Assembly (NCBI GenBank): GCA_031310005.1
Contig: CM062380.1
Coordinates: forward strand, 3,348,001-3,412,000
Length of the DNA: 64,000 nt
Direction: 5' to 3'
From: Dactylellina haptotyla
Taxonomy: Eukaryota; Ascomycota; Orbiliomycetes; Orbiliales; Orbiliaceae
Part shown: positions 44,568-57,567 of the stretch, in pieces
Layout of the letters: every line of letters begins with the position of its first letter
Position numbering within the stretch: the stretch's first letter is position 1
Notes under the pieces: model-generated
Told to the model about the DNA's origin: nothing
Seen by the model: the letters and a program-made list of their open reading frames with translations, nothing else
Database searches by the model: none
Translations under genes and position numbers: made by a program

Positions 44568-46106
44568 ATGACAACGTCGGCATCGAACCCCTACACGGAG
44601 GCACAGGTTTGTCCCGATATTCTATGCCTCTGTGTAAACTTCAATTGCTAATTTTTTGTACTAGGCTGGTAAAGCCGTAGCTGCTCTCAAAGCCCACCTT
44701 GCGACGCAGAAGACGGCATCTGGGAAGCAGGACCTCTTCGACGCTGCAGACGAATCCGATCTTGAAGAGGGCACCACTGGTGTCGCCGACCCAGATCTCG
44801 CTTTCTGGTTGGTGGTTACTACTAAGAAGTTCCTCACCCATGAGAAGAAGACTAAGCAGGAGCGAATGTAAGGGCAACCGTCCCATCAATCTCCTCAATT
44901 GCTACGATGCTAACTTGCAATTATCACCATAGTGCTCTACCAAACCCATATCTGACTACCCCATCTCCGACATTTACAATTTGTCTAATTACCAAAGACC
45001 CCTCTACTTATTACCGCTCGATCCTCTCGCACCTCCCATACCACTCGACCTCGATCACGGTTATCGCCCCATCGAAGCTGAAGACCCACTACAAGTCATT
45101 CGAATCCCGACGCCAACTCGAACGTGCCCATGATATCTTCCTTGCAGATGACCGAATCATTCCTCTCCTCCCAAATCTTCTCGGAAAGTCGATCTACAGA
45201 CGCTCCTCGAAGGTCCCAATCCCGGTCAGACTCTCTAAAATTGAGCCCCCAGCAAAGGACACAGAGGCGCCAAAGTCGAAGCAGCAAGCGGACGCCGAGA
45301 AGCTTCAGAAGGAGATTGAAAAGGTGGTAAAAGCAACATACTACATCGCCTCACCATCTGCGAGCCAGAGTATCAAAGTTGGTATTCGTTCGCAGTCTCC
45401 GGAAGAGGTTGCTGAGAACGTCACCGCTGTGTTGAAGCAATTGACCGAGAATACGATCAAGGCTGGCTGGGATGGCATGCGGGCCGTACACATCAAGGCT
45501 GCGGAGACCGTTTCACTACCTATCTGGCTCACCGAGAAAATATACGACGACAATGATGTTTTAAGTCCTGGGGAGATCGAGAAGATCGAGCACCTTAAGA
45601 CGAAGGAAGGTAGGATAGAGCGAGAGAAGGAGCTGAAGGAGAAGAAGGCAGAGAAGAAGAAGGAGCGAGATGCGAAGAAGAAGGAAAAGAGAAATTGGGA
45701 TAGTGATGCGGAGAGTGGTGAAGATCAGTACTTTGTTAGGAAAATGAAGACTATTGATGGGCCGAAGAATAATAAGAGGAAGGCCGAGGGTGCGGTTGAA
45801 GAGCCCGGGAGTGCGAAAAAGTCCAAGGTTGATGAAAAGCCAGTGGAAGCGGAGAAGGATGACGAAGAAAGCGAGGAGGAAGGGGGAGTCAAGCTGCCGG
45901 CCGATCTCTCGGAACAAGCTCAGCGACTAAAGATTGGAGACAAGAAGATTGCGCCGCCAGCGCTAGCTCTCAAGACGGAGAAGAAGAAAGGTAGCAAGCC
46001 GGAGAGCGAGACCGGCAAGATGGGAATCAAGGAGAAGCTGAAACGAAAGGCATCAAAGACGGAAGTTGCCGCCAAAAAGGGAAAGAAGACCAAGGCGTAC
46101 CAGTAG
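44568..46106 (+). CDS. Ribosomal L1-domain nucleolar protein (Cic1/Utp30 type) in ribosome biogenesis
   Basis: Three exons, 471 aa: 44568-44606, 44665-44867, 44933-46106. Residues 1 to about 290 form an L1-like domain (AFWLVVTTKKF, FTICLITKDPSTYY, HDIFLADDRIIPLLPNLLGK, NVTAVLKQL, AVHIKAAETVSLPIW), as in yeast Cic1 and Utp30 and human RSL1D1. The final 170 residues are a Lys/Glu-rich tail with several basic stretches, typical of nucleolar proteins. It should work on pre-ribosomes, not as a structural ribosomal protein. Conserved housekeeping gene; Cic1 versus Utp30 cannot be separated by eye. Confidence 0.9.
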
Positions 46107-46844
46107 ACGACGAGGTGGGCGGGCCTGGGTTGCATTGGCCTAGGTGCTGACGTTTACCTACATATCTTGTTTGTTTCGGATCGATTGTGTATTTTCTGGG
46201 GGTTTCACGCTGTGCAATTGGAGTTTAGAGAAAAGTGCCATCTAGTATACATGTATAATAGCCTTATGCTGACTCTTGTTCCGGACCTATCTAATATCAT
46301 TCGAACTTATCGATGTCTGAGGTGATAATTGATAATATATAGACTCTGCGCACAATCCGGCAGCGGGGCGACATTGGCGGCATCTCGAAATCGAGTACGC
46401 CATAACGTTATCTTCCAGGCCCGCCGATTGAAGCCCAATTCATCTTAATCTTGTTTTACTAAATTCACAAATACGGGATCCGATTGCCGGTTACGAGGGT
46501 GCGCTTTGGCTCTATACGCTATACGCGTATACGGCTTCTGCGGGGTGGGAAAGTGCCCGGCGTGCATCGCTTCCCCCAACCTCGCCAATCGCATCGTCGC
46601 CTGTCCTCCACCACTTCCCTCCGTCGTCGCAACTAGATTCGTAAGCCCGTCAGGCGCCCTCACCACCTCCTGCATGCACGATATCCTATAAAGAAAACCC
46701 GGACTCGGTGTCGCCCACGTCTCTCCGTTGTGTTTCCGGTGTCCGAATGCTCGGTCTCTGCGATTGTGCTTGGTAGTTAGGACTCGAACTCGGCCGCTTG
46801 ATTACCTCCGTCTTACGCGACTCCTTCCACGCACACATACAATC
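46107..46844. other. Intergenic region, PPT1 promoter
   Basis: The right half is GC-rich with no coding frame; a 76-codon minus-strand frame at 46445-46675 is not convincing. Probably the promoter and leader of the thioesterase gene. Confidence 0.4.
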
Positions 46845-48034
46845 ATGGTCCGCCGAACAGCATCGCTGCTGTTAGCCAGCGCCCTCGCCTCCGTGACCGC
46901 TGCCACCGCTCCAGTTCCGCTCGTTATCTGGCACGGTCTCGGTATGCACATTCCCCCGTGCCTTGGGTTCTTTGAATTGTCACTAATATACTTATTTTAT
47001 GTTTCCAGGTGATACCTTTGACAACCCGGGCTTACAATCCGTCGCCGACCTCTACAAATCCATATACCCTGGCGCTGTCACACACATAATCCACCTGGCA
47101 GATGATGGCGGCGGCGACCGGAAAGCAAGCTACTTCGGCTCCCTACCGAACGAAATCGCCAACGTCTGCGAACAACTCTCCGCCGACACGAACCTCACAT
47201 CCGCCGCGGCAGCGCACGGCGTCCACGCATTAGGCTTCTCACAGGGCGGTCTCTTCATGCGCGGGTACGTGGAGGCCTGTAATACTCCCAAAGTGCACAC
47301 GCTGGTGACCTTCGGTAGCCCGCATAACGGTATCAGCGATTTTGTCAAGTGCAAGCCTACAGATTGGGTCTGCCGGACCGCTTTTGGTTTTCTCAACGCC
47401 AACAAATGGAGTGATTGGGTGCAGAAGAATATTGTGCCGGCGCAGTACTATCGCCACCCGTCCCCCGAGGAAATGGAGAAGTACTTGGAGTTCTCCGGTT
47501 TCCTGGCGGATATCAACAATGAGAGGGGGGATAAGAACGCATCTTATAAGAGTAATCTAGGAGATCTGGAGGGTGGCCTGGTGCTGTACAAATTTGATGA
47601 AGATGAGGTTATCATCCCGAAAGAAAGTGTGTGGTTTGCAGAGGTTCTGGAAGACGGCAAGGTCACCTGGTTGACAGATCGGGATATGTATCATGAGGAT
47701 TGGGTTGGACTGAAGAAGCTGAATGAGGCTGGTAAATTGAAGTTTTTGAAGACCGGTGGGGGCCATGTGAGTTTTGTGTTCTATCCGTTCTACTGGCAAA
47801 TTGAAATGCTAACTAGGGATTCTACAGATGCACATTACGGACGAGCTATTGACGGAGGTGTACACAAAATACTTGTGGCAACCGGAGGGTGTCGTGCCAA
47901 AGAAAGTTAACAGCGCCAGAATCAGTGGGGCGTTGAGCTCGTTGGCCGCACCGTATCAAGGCCTTGAAAGCACTGGCGACCAACATCCGATCATGGTGCA
48001 GAATCCTAGAGCAGGGCCAATTTGGGGAGTTTGA
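46845..48034 (+). CDS. PPT1: Palmitoyl-protein thioesterase 1
   Basis: Lysosomal/vacuolar or secreted enzyme that removes thioester-linked palmitate from cysteines. Three exons, 353 aa: 46845-46941, 47009-47766, 47828-48034. Signal peptide MVRRTASLLLASALASVTA, then PLVIWHGLGD with the oxyanion region, nucleophile elbow GFSQGG (Ser about 110), TFGSPHNGI, the acid in DEDEVIIP, and the terminal GGHMHITDE histidine created by the last splice (GGH ends exon 2). The C-terminal extension of about 45 residues after the usual end is longer than in relatives; a further small intron there cannot be excluded. All catalytic residues are present. Confidence 0.94.
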
Positions 48035-48695
48035 GGACATATCTGAATGATTATATGCCTTAAAATGTTGCATCTTAACGCTTGCTAAAAGAGGACTTTG
48101 TACGAGTATAATATTTGTTTTTGGATACGGGATAGCATGGCGATAATGGAAGGATGTTTTAGTGTTTATTGGAGCACCGAGAATACCATATCTTGATTAC
48201 TTTACCTATTCCACTCGCTGGTCAGATCGAGATGAGTGAATGAGCCATCTGGCATTCGGTCGATAGCATAGCAAACAGTATATCTGGGTGTTTTAAATTT
48301 AACTTGAAACTGAAACGCAGGACCAAGATACAAATTTTTAGTGTTTGACCTTATCCGCAGTTACGTATCGAGTTGGTTGTGCTAAGCGCTGTACTCTCGT
48401 TGTTGGTTGCAGAGGGCACCAAATTGTAACTAGCTTACAGTAGCAATGATATGCTATGTAGCTACCAAATAGACTATGGATAAATTTTCAGGTTCGCAAA
48501 GCCTCTATAGAGCTAGATTGTATTTAAGTAGCCTGGGCGTGACTTGAAAGTGACAGTGTTCAAATACGGTTAACTCAAGTAGATGAAGACAGCATCGATC
48601 ACCGAATATCTTACTCTGTCTTCTCTAAACCTTAAGCTTGGGGGGACTTTCAAAATTATTCTCTTATCCAAATTATATGCTGATCTCAAGCAAAT
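48035..48695. other. Intergenic spacer
   Basis: AT-rich DNA between PPT1 and the first subtilisin-like protease gene, holding the latter's promoter. No gene seen. Confidence 0.4.
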
Positions 48696-50883
48696 ATGAA
48701 TAAACTCATTCTGAGTTCGCTATTGGCTTTAACAATCTTATCACTTACAGAACGGGTTCTCGGATTGAGGGCCAAACCTGGACCTGGGCCAGTCGACCAA
48801 TCGCAGCATATCGGTGGAAACGTTCGGCTTTGGTGGTTCGTGTTAGAGCGAGACCGCTGGGAAGATGAAGACCTTAAGGGAAAGCTTCTACAAGCGCTAC
48901 AGGATACCAATTGCGGTTTGAATGGCATATCTGGCGATGGCATATTTGTTCCTACGAGTATTGTTGGAACACCTTTTATGACCATCAAAACCAGCATTCC
49001 GGGTTGTAATGAATTGCATCTTTCACCTATATACCTGAAATTTCAAGATGAAGTAAGTCTGGCTGTCCGTTTCCTATTCAAAAATTTTATATCGATGACC
49101 CAAAATACTAAATACCGCCCAGTTAGCGGGCTGGGGCGAGGTACCCTACAGCACACAAGTTAAACGTATCCAAGAACACATCAATCCGAAGAAACCTAGT
49201 CTCTTCAAGCCTCCAAATTTCAAACCACAACGGAAGGATAACATCGCGTCTGATAATAAGGACCAGCCACGCCGCCAAAACAGGACTCGAACACGGAGAG
49301 CATATCGTCCATCTGAATGGGGCGGCAGACTTGAAAGCAACTTGGTAACGAGGGCAACAAGTGCGACAGATGCCGATAGTGTAAGAGCGGTTTGGGATTT
49401 ATTCCGGGAAATGAGAGTGATATCCGTGCCTAATGGCATGAAGCTCACGGATTTGGGTCATGTGTATTACACCGGAGCTTTCGAGAGTGGAGTTGGTACA
49501 ACAATATACTTGGTCGATACAGGTGCGAACTTAGATCATATGGTAATTCTCAGCTCTGATATACTCCCTCAACGGCGCGTTACGTATATATTTTACTTGC
49601 TAACTATATTGATCTAAGGACCTTGAGCGTGCTCAGTCGCCTAAGGCTTATTTATTTGCTGGCCCGGTGGGTTATATTCCTTGCACATAAATCAAATTAG
49701 TGGTCATCAAAATTGCGATTACGGTACTGGGAAGGTATCTAGCTTGGTATAAAATGCAACTGTACGAGACTGACAATCGCGTATATCTTTCCATTGAAAA
49801 TTCAGGATCCAGCTTCCGATCGAGCAGACTGGGCAGCATGTGGCTACCATGGAACTAAAGTATTAAGTAGGATTATCGGCCACAGAGTCGGTCTTGCGGT
49901 TGATGCGAACTATATTGTTGTGAAATTCGTCAACGAATGGGGATATTACACTACCGCGCATCTCTTCCACGCAATGCTCTTGACGTACGACGACATTAGA
50001 CGACAACAAGTCCCAAACGCCATCATTGTTTGTGCGTGGTTGTACGATCACACACAGCCGGATAATCCGGATTCGCTATTCCAAAACGTCTACGATCCGC
50101 CTAACTCAAAGCGCAGGACGAATGTTCTGGTCAACTGGCTCTCTGAACAAATGACGAAACTGATATGGGAGTTGAGGAACCATATCAAAAAAGCTCCAGT
50201 TTTGGTCACCGTTCCTGGTAACGAAAAAATTATAAATGTGAGTATGAGTGCCTCTCAAATTCAATTGCACGATGAACATACAAGTATTTGCGCATCGTAG
50301 TATCTAGATGATAGGTCTCGCCTAATGCAAAGCCCAAAATTCAGCCGCTAATTTGCTAATCAATTTGAAACAACTTTTCCAATTTGTGGTGTTGTAGAAT
50401 CCAACGGAGTACCTCCCGCCGGCGAGAGACATGAATAACTACCGAGAAGTTGTAATAATTGCAGGCGGCACGACTATGAAAGACCAGAGAATGTTTGACG
50501 ATAGCAAACGGTTTCGAATAAAAGCATGGGCGCCAGGAGAGAACGTCCACGCAGCAGGATACAACGAGAAAGGAGAACAGATAATTGATACCGTTTCAGG
50601 ATCTTCGTTTGGTAGGTCGCTTCCCCTTCTCTAGGTCCTCCATTGTTGGAGAAAACATAAAAATTGCAGGGTATTGGGTGATTATTTTCTCATTAACGCA
50701 TATATAGCGGCGGCACATGTTGCAGCCATGTTGGCCAGATACGTTTCGGAGGATGATGCAGAGGACGTTCGAGAAGCTCGCGATTATTTGTACGATCATG
50801 CACACGAGCGGGTTCCTGGGGGGCCTAAAATTATGTGGAATTTGATACCTAAGAGCCTCTGGCCAAAGCCAGGCAGCTCCTAG
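48696..50883 (+). CDS. Secreted subtilisin-like serine protease (S8), gene 1
   Basis: Six-exon model, 548 aa: 48696-49052, 49123-49542, 49619-49666, 49806-50237, 50398-50611, 50708-50883. Signal peptide at 1-23. The propeptide region is followed by a basic linker (QNRTRTRRAYRPS). The catalytic triad is complete only after splicing: Asp251 in YLVDTGANLDH, His290 in GYHGTKVLSRIIG, Ser489 in SGSSFAAAHVAAM (canonical GTSMAAPHVAG), plus the oxyanion Asn in VPGNE. The Ser motif is interrupted by an intron. The GTS-to-GSS change and other deviations mark a divergent family member. The protein ends soon after the catalytic domain, without the extension of its neighbour. Exon 3 (48 nt) is the least certain. 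Tandem with gene 2, same strand. Confidence 0.85.
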
Positions 50884-51530
50884 CTGAGTCTGAGCACTAG
50901 CAGTAGTAGAAGTGTCCTTCCTATTCAAGATTATTCGATGCAATGGTATAATAGGGCCATATTAGATATAAGTTAACTCTGGAAAGGGTTATTATGGTTA
51001 AAAATCGCTAAGCTGCACCTTAAAAGCAATTAGAATGGATTTGCCTTAGGCCTTAAGACGAAACGGAAGATGTACCCATGAGCAAACGTATGTGTATTTG
51101 AAACCATCACACCAATTTAAAATCTCGACTGGATTCAGTTATAACTTTGTTGTGAGTATCATCTAAAGCTCTTTAGGAAGCGCTTCGATTCTTGTTAAAC
51201 CCCAGAACTTGCAGTGTTATTTCTAAATTTGTCTGTTTGTTAGAACGTGCACATTCCTAGTCACCTCGATCATGAGAGAACCTGATGTTGGATTGTCTTA
51301 TCATATTTGAGTAACAGAAGGGAATGAGGACAAAATATTCTATGATCATGATTTGAATGTGTCGAAATTTAGATGTCCAGCTGTATTTATCTCATTAAGG
51401 TAGCAAAGCGAATGGTTGGTTATTTATTCCCCAATTACTTTCTTGTAATAAAATCCATCTAAGTGCTGCTGGTCACACTCCAAGGATTCTGGCGTGTTAA
51501 GACTATACTAAGCCCCGATTCTTACCCTCG
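50884..51530. other. Spacer between the two protease genes
   Basis: AT-rich; promoter of the second protease. No coding frame or repeat recognised. Confidence 0.4.
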
Positions 51531-54500
51531 ATGGCTGCGATTGTCGGCCTATTTTCTAAACTTCTAATTTTCTTCCTCCTGTGGCATCCAACTCCAGCTT
51601 TTGGTATTCTGCCAGAAATCGGGGACGACCTAAATCTAGATGGACCTGTAACATGGCTCATCCGGATCAAGGTTACAGAATGGCACAGAAAGGACATTAT
51701 AGATATTCTCTGGAAAGAAGTACAGACTACCGCCTCTCAATATCGCGGGTATGAACGACATCTTTACAGGTCTGAAAGTAAATATCTCGGAACCGCATTT
51801 ATATTATTTCCGGGAACACAGCGACATGCGAGTATTATTCGATCACGTTATTCAAATGTGGTATGTTGCGAGAGCTGTCGGGTTTATTAATAATCGGCAC
51901 ATTTCAGTAGTAGTCTATCTAGGCGATGGCTACCTCCTCAAATCAGGGTTTCTTCTAACAACATTATATGTGTAGGTTGACAGAGTAAACGATTTTGTCG
52001 CACAAGAATCCCCCTGGGACGTTTCCGACCGGCTCCGGCATGGTAGCCAGACTACTCAAGGTATGGATATAACCTTCGATGATGACCCAATTTTACAAGA
52101 CGTTGGTACGCCAAAACATAAACCGAGAGGAAATGTCGATAGGGACACGGGGTCAGGTATTTTTGACAAGAATATAACCTCGGCCGCATCGGATCGATTT
52201 CATGCTAAGAGGAAGTTGACATGGCCGCCATTTGCACCGAGTTCACACGACCAAGCACGCGTAGTGTCAACACCGGAAATAGAGTGGTCCTTGAAAAAAT
52301 ATACTTGGAGAGTCTGGGAAAGCGACGATACCTGGGGCGTCGGGACGACGATTTATGTAGTTGATTCCGGTTGGAATATAGGGCATAGGGTGAATTTGGA
52401 TCCCTCCAGAGCGAGTTTACGAAGTTTGAGTACTAAGACATTTTAATAGGAATTCGATCATCTAAAACAGGCCCAGAAAAATAATTGGATATGGTAAGAT
52501 CGCGCATCTGCATAAAATATATACATTGCAATTATATTGTAGATAAGATTATTTTTTTACCAAAATACACTAATCGCTAAACTGAGCTTTGAACACATAG
52601 GACTGGCCCGTACAGAGAGACGCACGCGCACCAGTTCAAAGATGAGGGGGGCCACGGAACTGGAGTATGGACGCAAATAGTCGGTGCATCCACCGGTCTA
52701 GCCAGAAGAGCAACTCTTAAAATGGTACAAAACATTCACACCGATTTTGACGAGCTCGTTGCGGATAGCCATATCGATGGGTATCTCCGCATGTACGACG
52801 ATATAGTCGACACGGGCAATAAAAACCCCGTTATCATCAATGATTCGCATGTTTTCCCAACAGGGAAATTCGCAACCCCGTGGGTAGCGGATCGGTCTAG
52901 AGGACGGGTAAGCAGTATGCGGAAAGTGGTGGTCGAGTTTAAGAAGCTGGGGAATGTAATTCTTGTTGCTCCGGCTGGTAATCAGGAACCGGTAAGTATC
53001 AACGAACAATTATTTTATTCTTTTCTTATTTTATTTTATTTCATTTCATCAACTTTGAGGATATAGCCACACAGACCACTAACTATTTCATTCATTTACT
53101 ATGGACAGTTCAAATTAATTGCTATCCGGCCTTATTTGCCACCGAACCCGAGACCGCGGACGTAGTGATAGCCGTTGGGGGAGTGAATAGTGTCACTTTC
53201 GAAAATGAATATCAGACGGCACCGTGGTTAAAAATCTGGGCACCCGCGACCAACATTGAGGTACCGGCAGGGACAACCTATTTCCGAACTTTGCGAACGT
53301 CGGGAACGTCCTTAGGTAACTTCTCCAATTCTATCAGCTGGTCAAACACATATATTTGGCTAACGTGAAAGGTGCTACGTGTAGCTTCCCCCCAAGTTGC
53401 GGGTATGCTTGCATATTACTGTGGGATGGGTATGACAATTCCACAGGCGAAAGAGATACTGTACGATTATGCCTATCCTCGATTCGACCGTACACTTGGG
53501 CACAATGCGTTGAATGGCCCGGAGCCTAAAGTTATCTATAACGGGGCGTTCGGGATAGGCTGCGGCGAGGATGTTCTTGAAACTCCGAAGGATTGGAATT
53601 CCTTTTTTAGGAGGCGGCGCAACAAAAATCAGATTGCCCCTGGGCAGCAGTCTAGAAGTTCGACTCAGGTATGCACTTTATCTTCAAGTGTCAGTTCAAC
53701 TTCTTCGACCGTGTCAAGTACTCAGACTTCCTTATCTTCGTCTATCATCTCCACGAGTACGGAGTTGACTACAAACACTGGCGTAGGATCCACCTCTTTG
53801 GAAGCAATTAGTTCTTCGCAGCAATTAGTCACTACTATGACAGGGGGAGAAGCTACATCTGTGAGTGGAGGGTTTTCGATCTCCAACACGTTTGACGAGG
53901 GCGGTGAAACCGTTCCAGGTGGAGGCGCTACTCCGGACCCGACACCAGACCCGCCACCACAAGAACCTCCACCTGAGGTAGAAGAGCCTATAGAAGTAGA
54001 AATTCCAGTTGTTCCACCTGGAATCGTGCCAGTGGTACCCTGGATCCCTGTGGGGTTTGTAGTCGCAGGTCAAGCAGCAGCCATCATCGCTATCGCATTG
54101 TTACTAAAGGATGGCACGACGGCTACAGTTACTGCTACTTTACCGACAGTATCGCCGGGGCAGACCGTAAAGTTATCAGACCTGGTGCCTCAGAGCATAC
54201 ATACATTAGCGGCTGAACCCACTCCTGCTGCAGCGCCGACAGTAATGCCCACTGGGAGCGTAAAATTATCATTGTCGCCCGTAGCAAAAACGACGATAGT
54301 ATCACCGTCAATAACAACCGCACTCTCAAGTACAAGACACATTAGCTCGGTGGTGGCTACTGCGATCCCAGTACCCAGCGATGCTAATATGTGTCACGAT
54401 CTCCTGGTTTTCGGTCGTGATCAGTATAATAGATTTAAGCCAGTATATAGATACGTGGATAAGAATTTCGTGGCAGAAGGGATAAAGCAACTCTGTCTGA

Positions 54501-55225
54501 AACACACCGGCATTCAGAACAAAACAATGTACCATGGGTGGAATCTTGCCTGGTATCACGGCACTCCGCAGCACTTCGAACTCAATATAATCTGGCAGAA
54601 TAGATACCCAACAGATCAAGAGTGCGTGAGCGGGTTCATAAAGCTATTGGATGAATGCCAGGATACCCGCTGGAATGTCACCGCTGGCGGAAAAAGACAA
54701 GAGAACGGATTCATATTCGATATCGCACCGCTATACCCGGCTAGACAGCCGCCTCACGAGAAATATGTAACATGTTATATTCGGCGTAGGTATTTTGATT
54801 TCCACAATTGGGTTGAAGGGTACGAGCATGTGATATGGGGGTACGGATTTCTAGACCGACATGACGTCGATCAAGAGCCGAATGGGAACGTGGATTTCTG
54901 GGTGGATATGACCGCGTGCAGGCTGTTATATCTAGATTGGGAGTTTGTGAATGGCCCGAAGGGCGCAGAGACACCGTGGGAGTGGAGGGTACAGATATGG
55001 ACGAGACCTGATATGGATAATCATGATTGTGTGAGAAATGTCGTGAGGAAGTGGAGCGGGTTTAAGGATTTTAGCTGTGGAAATATTGACTATGAGAAAG
55101 ATATGGGGGTGGCATATCCTCCTGGGGCGGAACGGTTGAAGTACGGGCCCACCTTTAACGGGACATATCAACTTAAGAAGCCGCGTAGAATCGCGAACCG
55201 CTATAGCGATCGCCTTAGAATCTGA
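51531..55225 (+). CDS. Secreted subtilisin-like serine protease (S8), gene 2, with long chimeric C-terminus
   Basis: Six-exon model, 1086 aa: 51531-51860, 51976-52389, 52450-52493, 52601-52991, 53075-53315, 53385-55225. Signal peptide (LLIFFLLWHPTPAFG). Triad: Asp240 in YVVDSGWNIGH, His281 in GGHGTGVWTQIVG, Ser472 in TSGTSLASPQVAGM; oxyanion Asn in APAGNQE. After the protease come a Ser/Thr-rich region, a Pro/acidic stretch (TPDPTPDPPPQEPPPEVEE), one hydrophobic segment (VAGQAAAIIAIALLL), another Thr/Pro-rich linker and a 250-residue Cys/Trp/Tyr-rich domain (CHDLLVF..WNVTAGG..FDIAPLYP) resembling the C-terminal domains of some secreted fungal proteins. The acceptor of exon 5 is problematic (see findings). 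It could be membrane-bound on the cell surface. Confidence 0.8.
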
Positions 55226-55852
55226 TGGCTTTATTCTGTGTATATATCTGGGTATAGTAATGTTTTAATTTATATATCTGAAACCATCTCGACCAAGATT
55301 CGTTCGAAAACCCGTGTTGTGGATGCGATATTTCGAGCGGCCTGCTTTAGGCTTAGTGCTTCCAGCCAGGCTCGTATTCAAGCGGCTGTCCGTACCTGAA
55401 TTGTTTTCGCGACTCCAATCGTCCCATCCGAACCCACTAGTCTAAACCTCGAGCGACCGCAAAATTGACGTTGATATCGAACAAAGGTATTGGCCCGGGA
55501 ACAAAGACCTCTAGACGCATCTACTATGCTCTCCCCGGAGACTCGGTGAGCCATCGAAGTCGCGACGACCAGCTTGTTCAAACACCAGAGTCAGCTAACC
55601 CTTGCCGTTGGGGAGTCCAGGAGCCATCGACATCGGAAGGCTGAAGAAGAGACGATAGTCGCGCGGGACGTTATTCTTTGACGGGTTATTTGGATCTGCG
55701 CCGAAGTGTTCTGATCGCCTGTTCACACTGAGACATCGCCCCTCACCGCAACACGACACCGACAAAGAAGAGGTCTGCGGAGACATTAGACGGCAACGTT
55801 CGTACGAATATTTTATCTCGAAGGGCAGGCTCCGGTATATACGACAGCTGCG
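55226..55852. other. Intergenic spacer, CTK2 promoter
   Basis: Two overlapping minus-strand frames (55378-55581, 55595-55786) have no support. The region most likely holds the CTK2 promoter. Confidence 0.4.
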
Positions 55853-57265
55853 ATGGCACCGGCAAGCGACGACGAAGTGGGGGATCCGTGGCCGAGGGTT
55901 CTCCAGCGATCAAGGCCGTACCTGAGCGAGCAGATGATTACAGACTTGAAGCCCAGCCGGCTATTGACACAGTCGAGGGACCAACAGGCGGCAGTACACG
56001 TCTTCAATATGATTTGGAGTGTGGCAGATAGCTTGGGATTGTGGGTTATCTTCTCTAAACGTCAATGGCAGCGGTAGAGCTAACTGTTCGGTGGATACAG
56101 TCCGAATAGGACGAGATGTACCGCGATGGCGCTGTATCATCGAGTACGGCTATACTACCCAGACATCGACTATAATCTAGCCGTAAGTTTGTACTTCTCA
56201 CGGTAGACTGGCATGATACACTACTAACTCAGTTCTCAGGATGTCGGGCTGGCATCCCTCTTCACGGCCTCCAAGTTCGAAGACACCCTTAAGAAATCAC
56301 TCGAAATCCAAGCCGTAGCGTACAATCTGCGCTACCCCAATGACGAACCCATAAACTCCGATTCATCGCTCCTGGAGGACCAGCACCGCCGTATCATTAG
56401 TATTGAGCGTCAAATTCTCGAAGCCTGCAGCTTCGACTTCCGCACCAGGAACCACCAGCCTTTCCTCATCAAATTCGCGAAATACTACAACATCCCGAAA
56501 TCCATCACCGCGCTAGCCTGGCTCGTCGCAATCGATGCGCACAAGACCTTCGCCTGTCTTAAAGCCACACCGCAAGAGCTAGCCCTAGCCGCACTCATCA
56601 TCGCCTCGCGATTAAAGGGTACCCGCCTCGGGGTGACCCAGCTGAACACCACCACACCCTCATCCGCAACAAACTCTCCGATCGACCCGTCGGTCACCAT
56701 GTCGCCTGGTAACTTCGCGCCCTCATCGGGACCACCGATCCAGATCATATACGACAAATGGAAGACCTCGTTCTCAGCCGTGTTGGAGACCTGCCATGAC
56801 ATATTGGATTTATACACGGACCATCTACATTCGACATTTGTGGGGCCCAGACACGGCGCTGACGCGTTTATCCGGGTGAGGATCGAGTTGAACCGCGAAG
56901 CGAAGAACGAGGGTATCCAGCCGAATAATAATAATGCTAGCGGTGGCGGTCCACCGGCTAGTCCTGTTACACCTGGGAACTATGGCTACGGGACACCGTA
57001 TAGTGATTCTAATGGGAACACGAACGGGCGGGGCGATAGGGATAGGGATAATAGGGATAGAGATAGGGAGAGGAATAGAGGAAGGGATGGGGATGTGGAG
57101 GACGAGATTGTAGTGACAGCGGGGGATAAGATTCGAGGTGGGGCGAAGGGGCAGCAGTTGAACGATCGGAGTTTGCATGGGAGTGTTCGATTTACGCTGA
57201 GCAAACGAAGGGAGGATGAAGAATGGAGGGCTATCAATAAGGCGGCTGAGAGGGGGGATCTGTGA
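55853..57265 (+). CDS. CTK2: CTD kinase subunit beta, cyclin
   Basis: Cyclin partner of the CTDK-I kinase, which phosphorylates the RNA polymerase II C-terminal domain in the nucleus. Three exons, 431 aa: 55853-56040, 56101-56182, 56240-57265. The first splice joins GF to PNRTRCTAMALYHR, a conserved cyclin-box helix; ADVGLASLFTASKFEDTLKKS and ERQILEACSFDFRTRNHQPFL follow, as does a second fold with ALAALIIASRLKG. The C-terminus is low complexity (Asn/Gly, then alternating Asp/Arg) and ends DEEWRAINKAAERGDL. Housekeeping gene; length and motif order fit fungal Ctk2. Confidence 0.9.
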
Positions 57266-57567
57266 TTGCTGATAATGCTCAGATGGGTGGATATACTCAT
57301 TAATTTGTTCTGGAGTTATGGCGTCTTTTCTTTGTGCTTAACATAATCTATATATTTTTGCACCTTATCCACCAAGAGGCCATCTTAGAGCACAATACGT
57401 GTGAAATAGACAATGTTATTCCCAACGTGAGTATATACAAGCATGTATCAGCCAGACGGCCCTATGCGGGTGTATACCGCCAAGTACTAGGTCTTTCCGG
57501 ATCATCTATCCATGTAAAATGGTTACTGTACAACCAAACATCCAATTGGCATGTCCCGCCATACTCC
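57266..57567. other. Convergent 3' flanks
   Basis: About 300 bp between CTK2 and the complex I subunit gene, which converge. No feature seen. Confidence 0.4.

Noticed and set aside
51531-51975. Apparent frameshift in protease gene 2 near 51750, because a second frame looked protein-like
   Set aside because: Keeping the first frame to a consensus GTATGT donor at 51861 joins in phase to the acceptor at 51975, with a CTAAC branch point, so no shift is needed.
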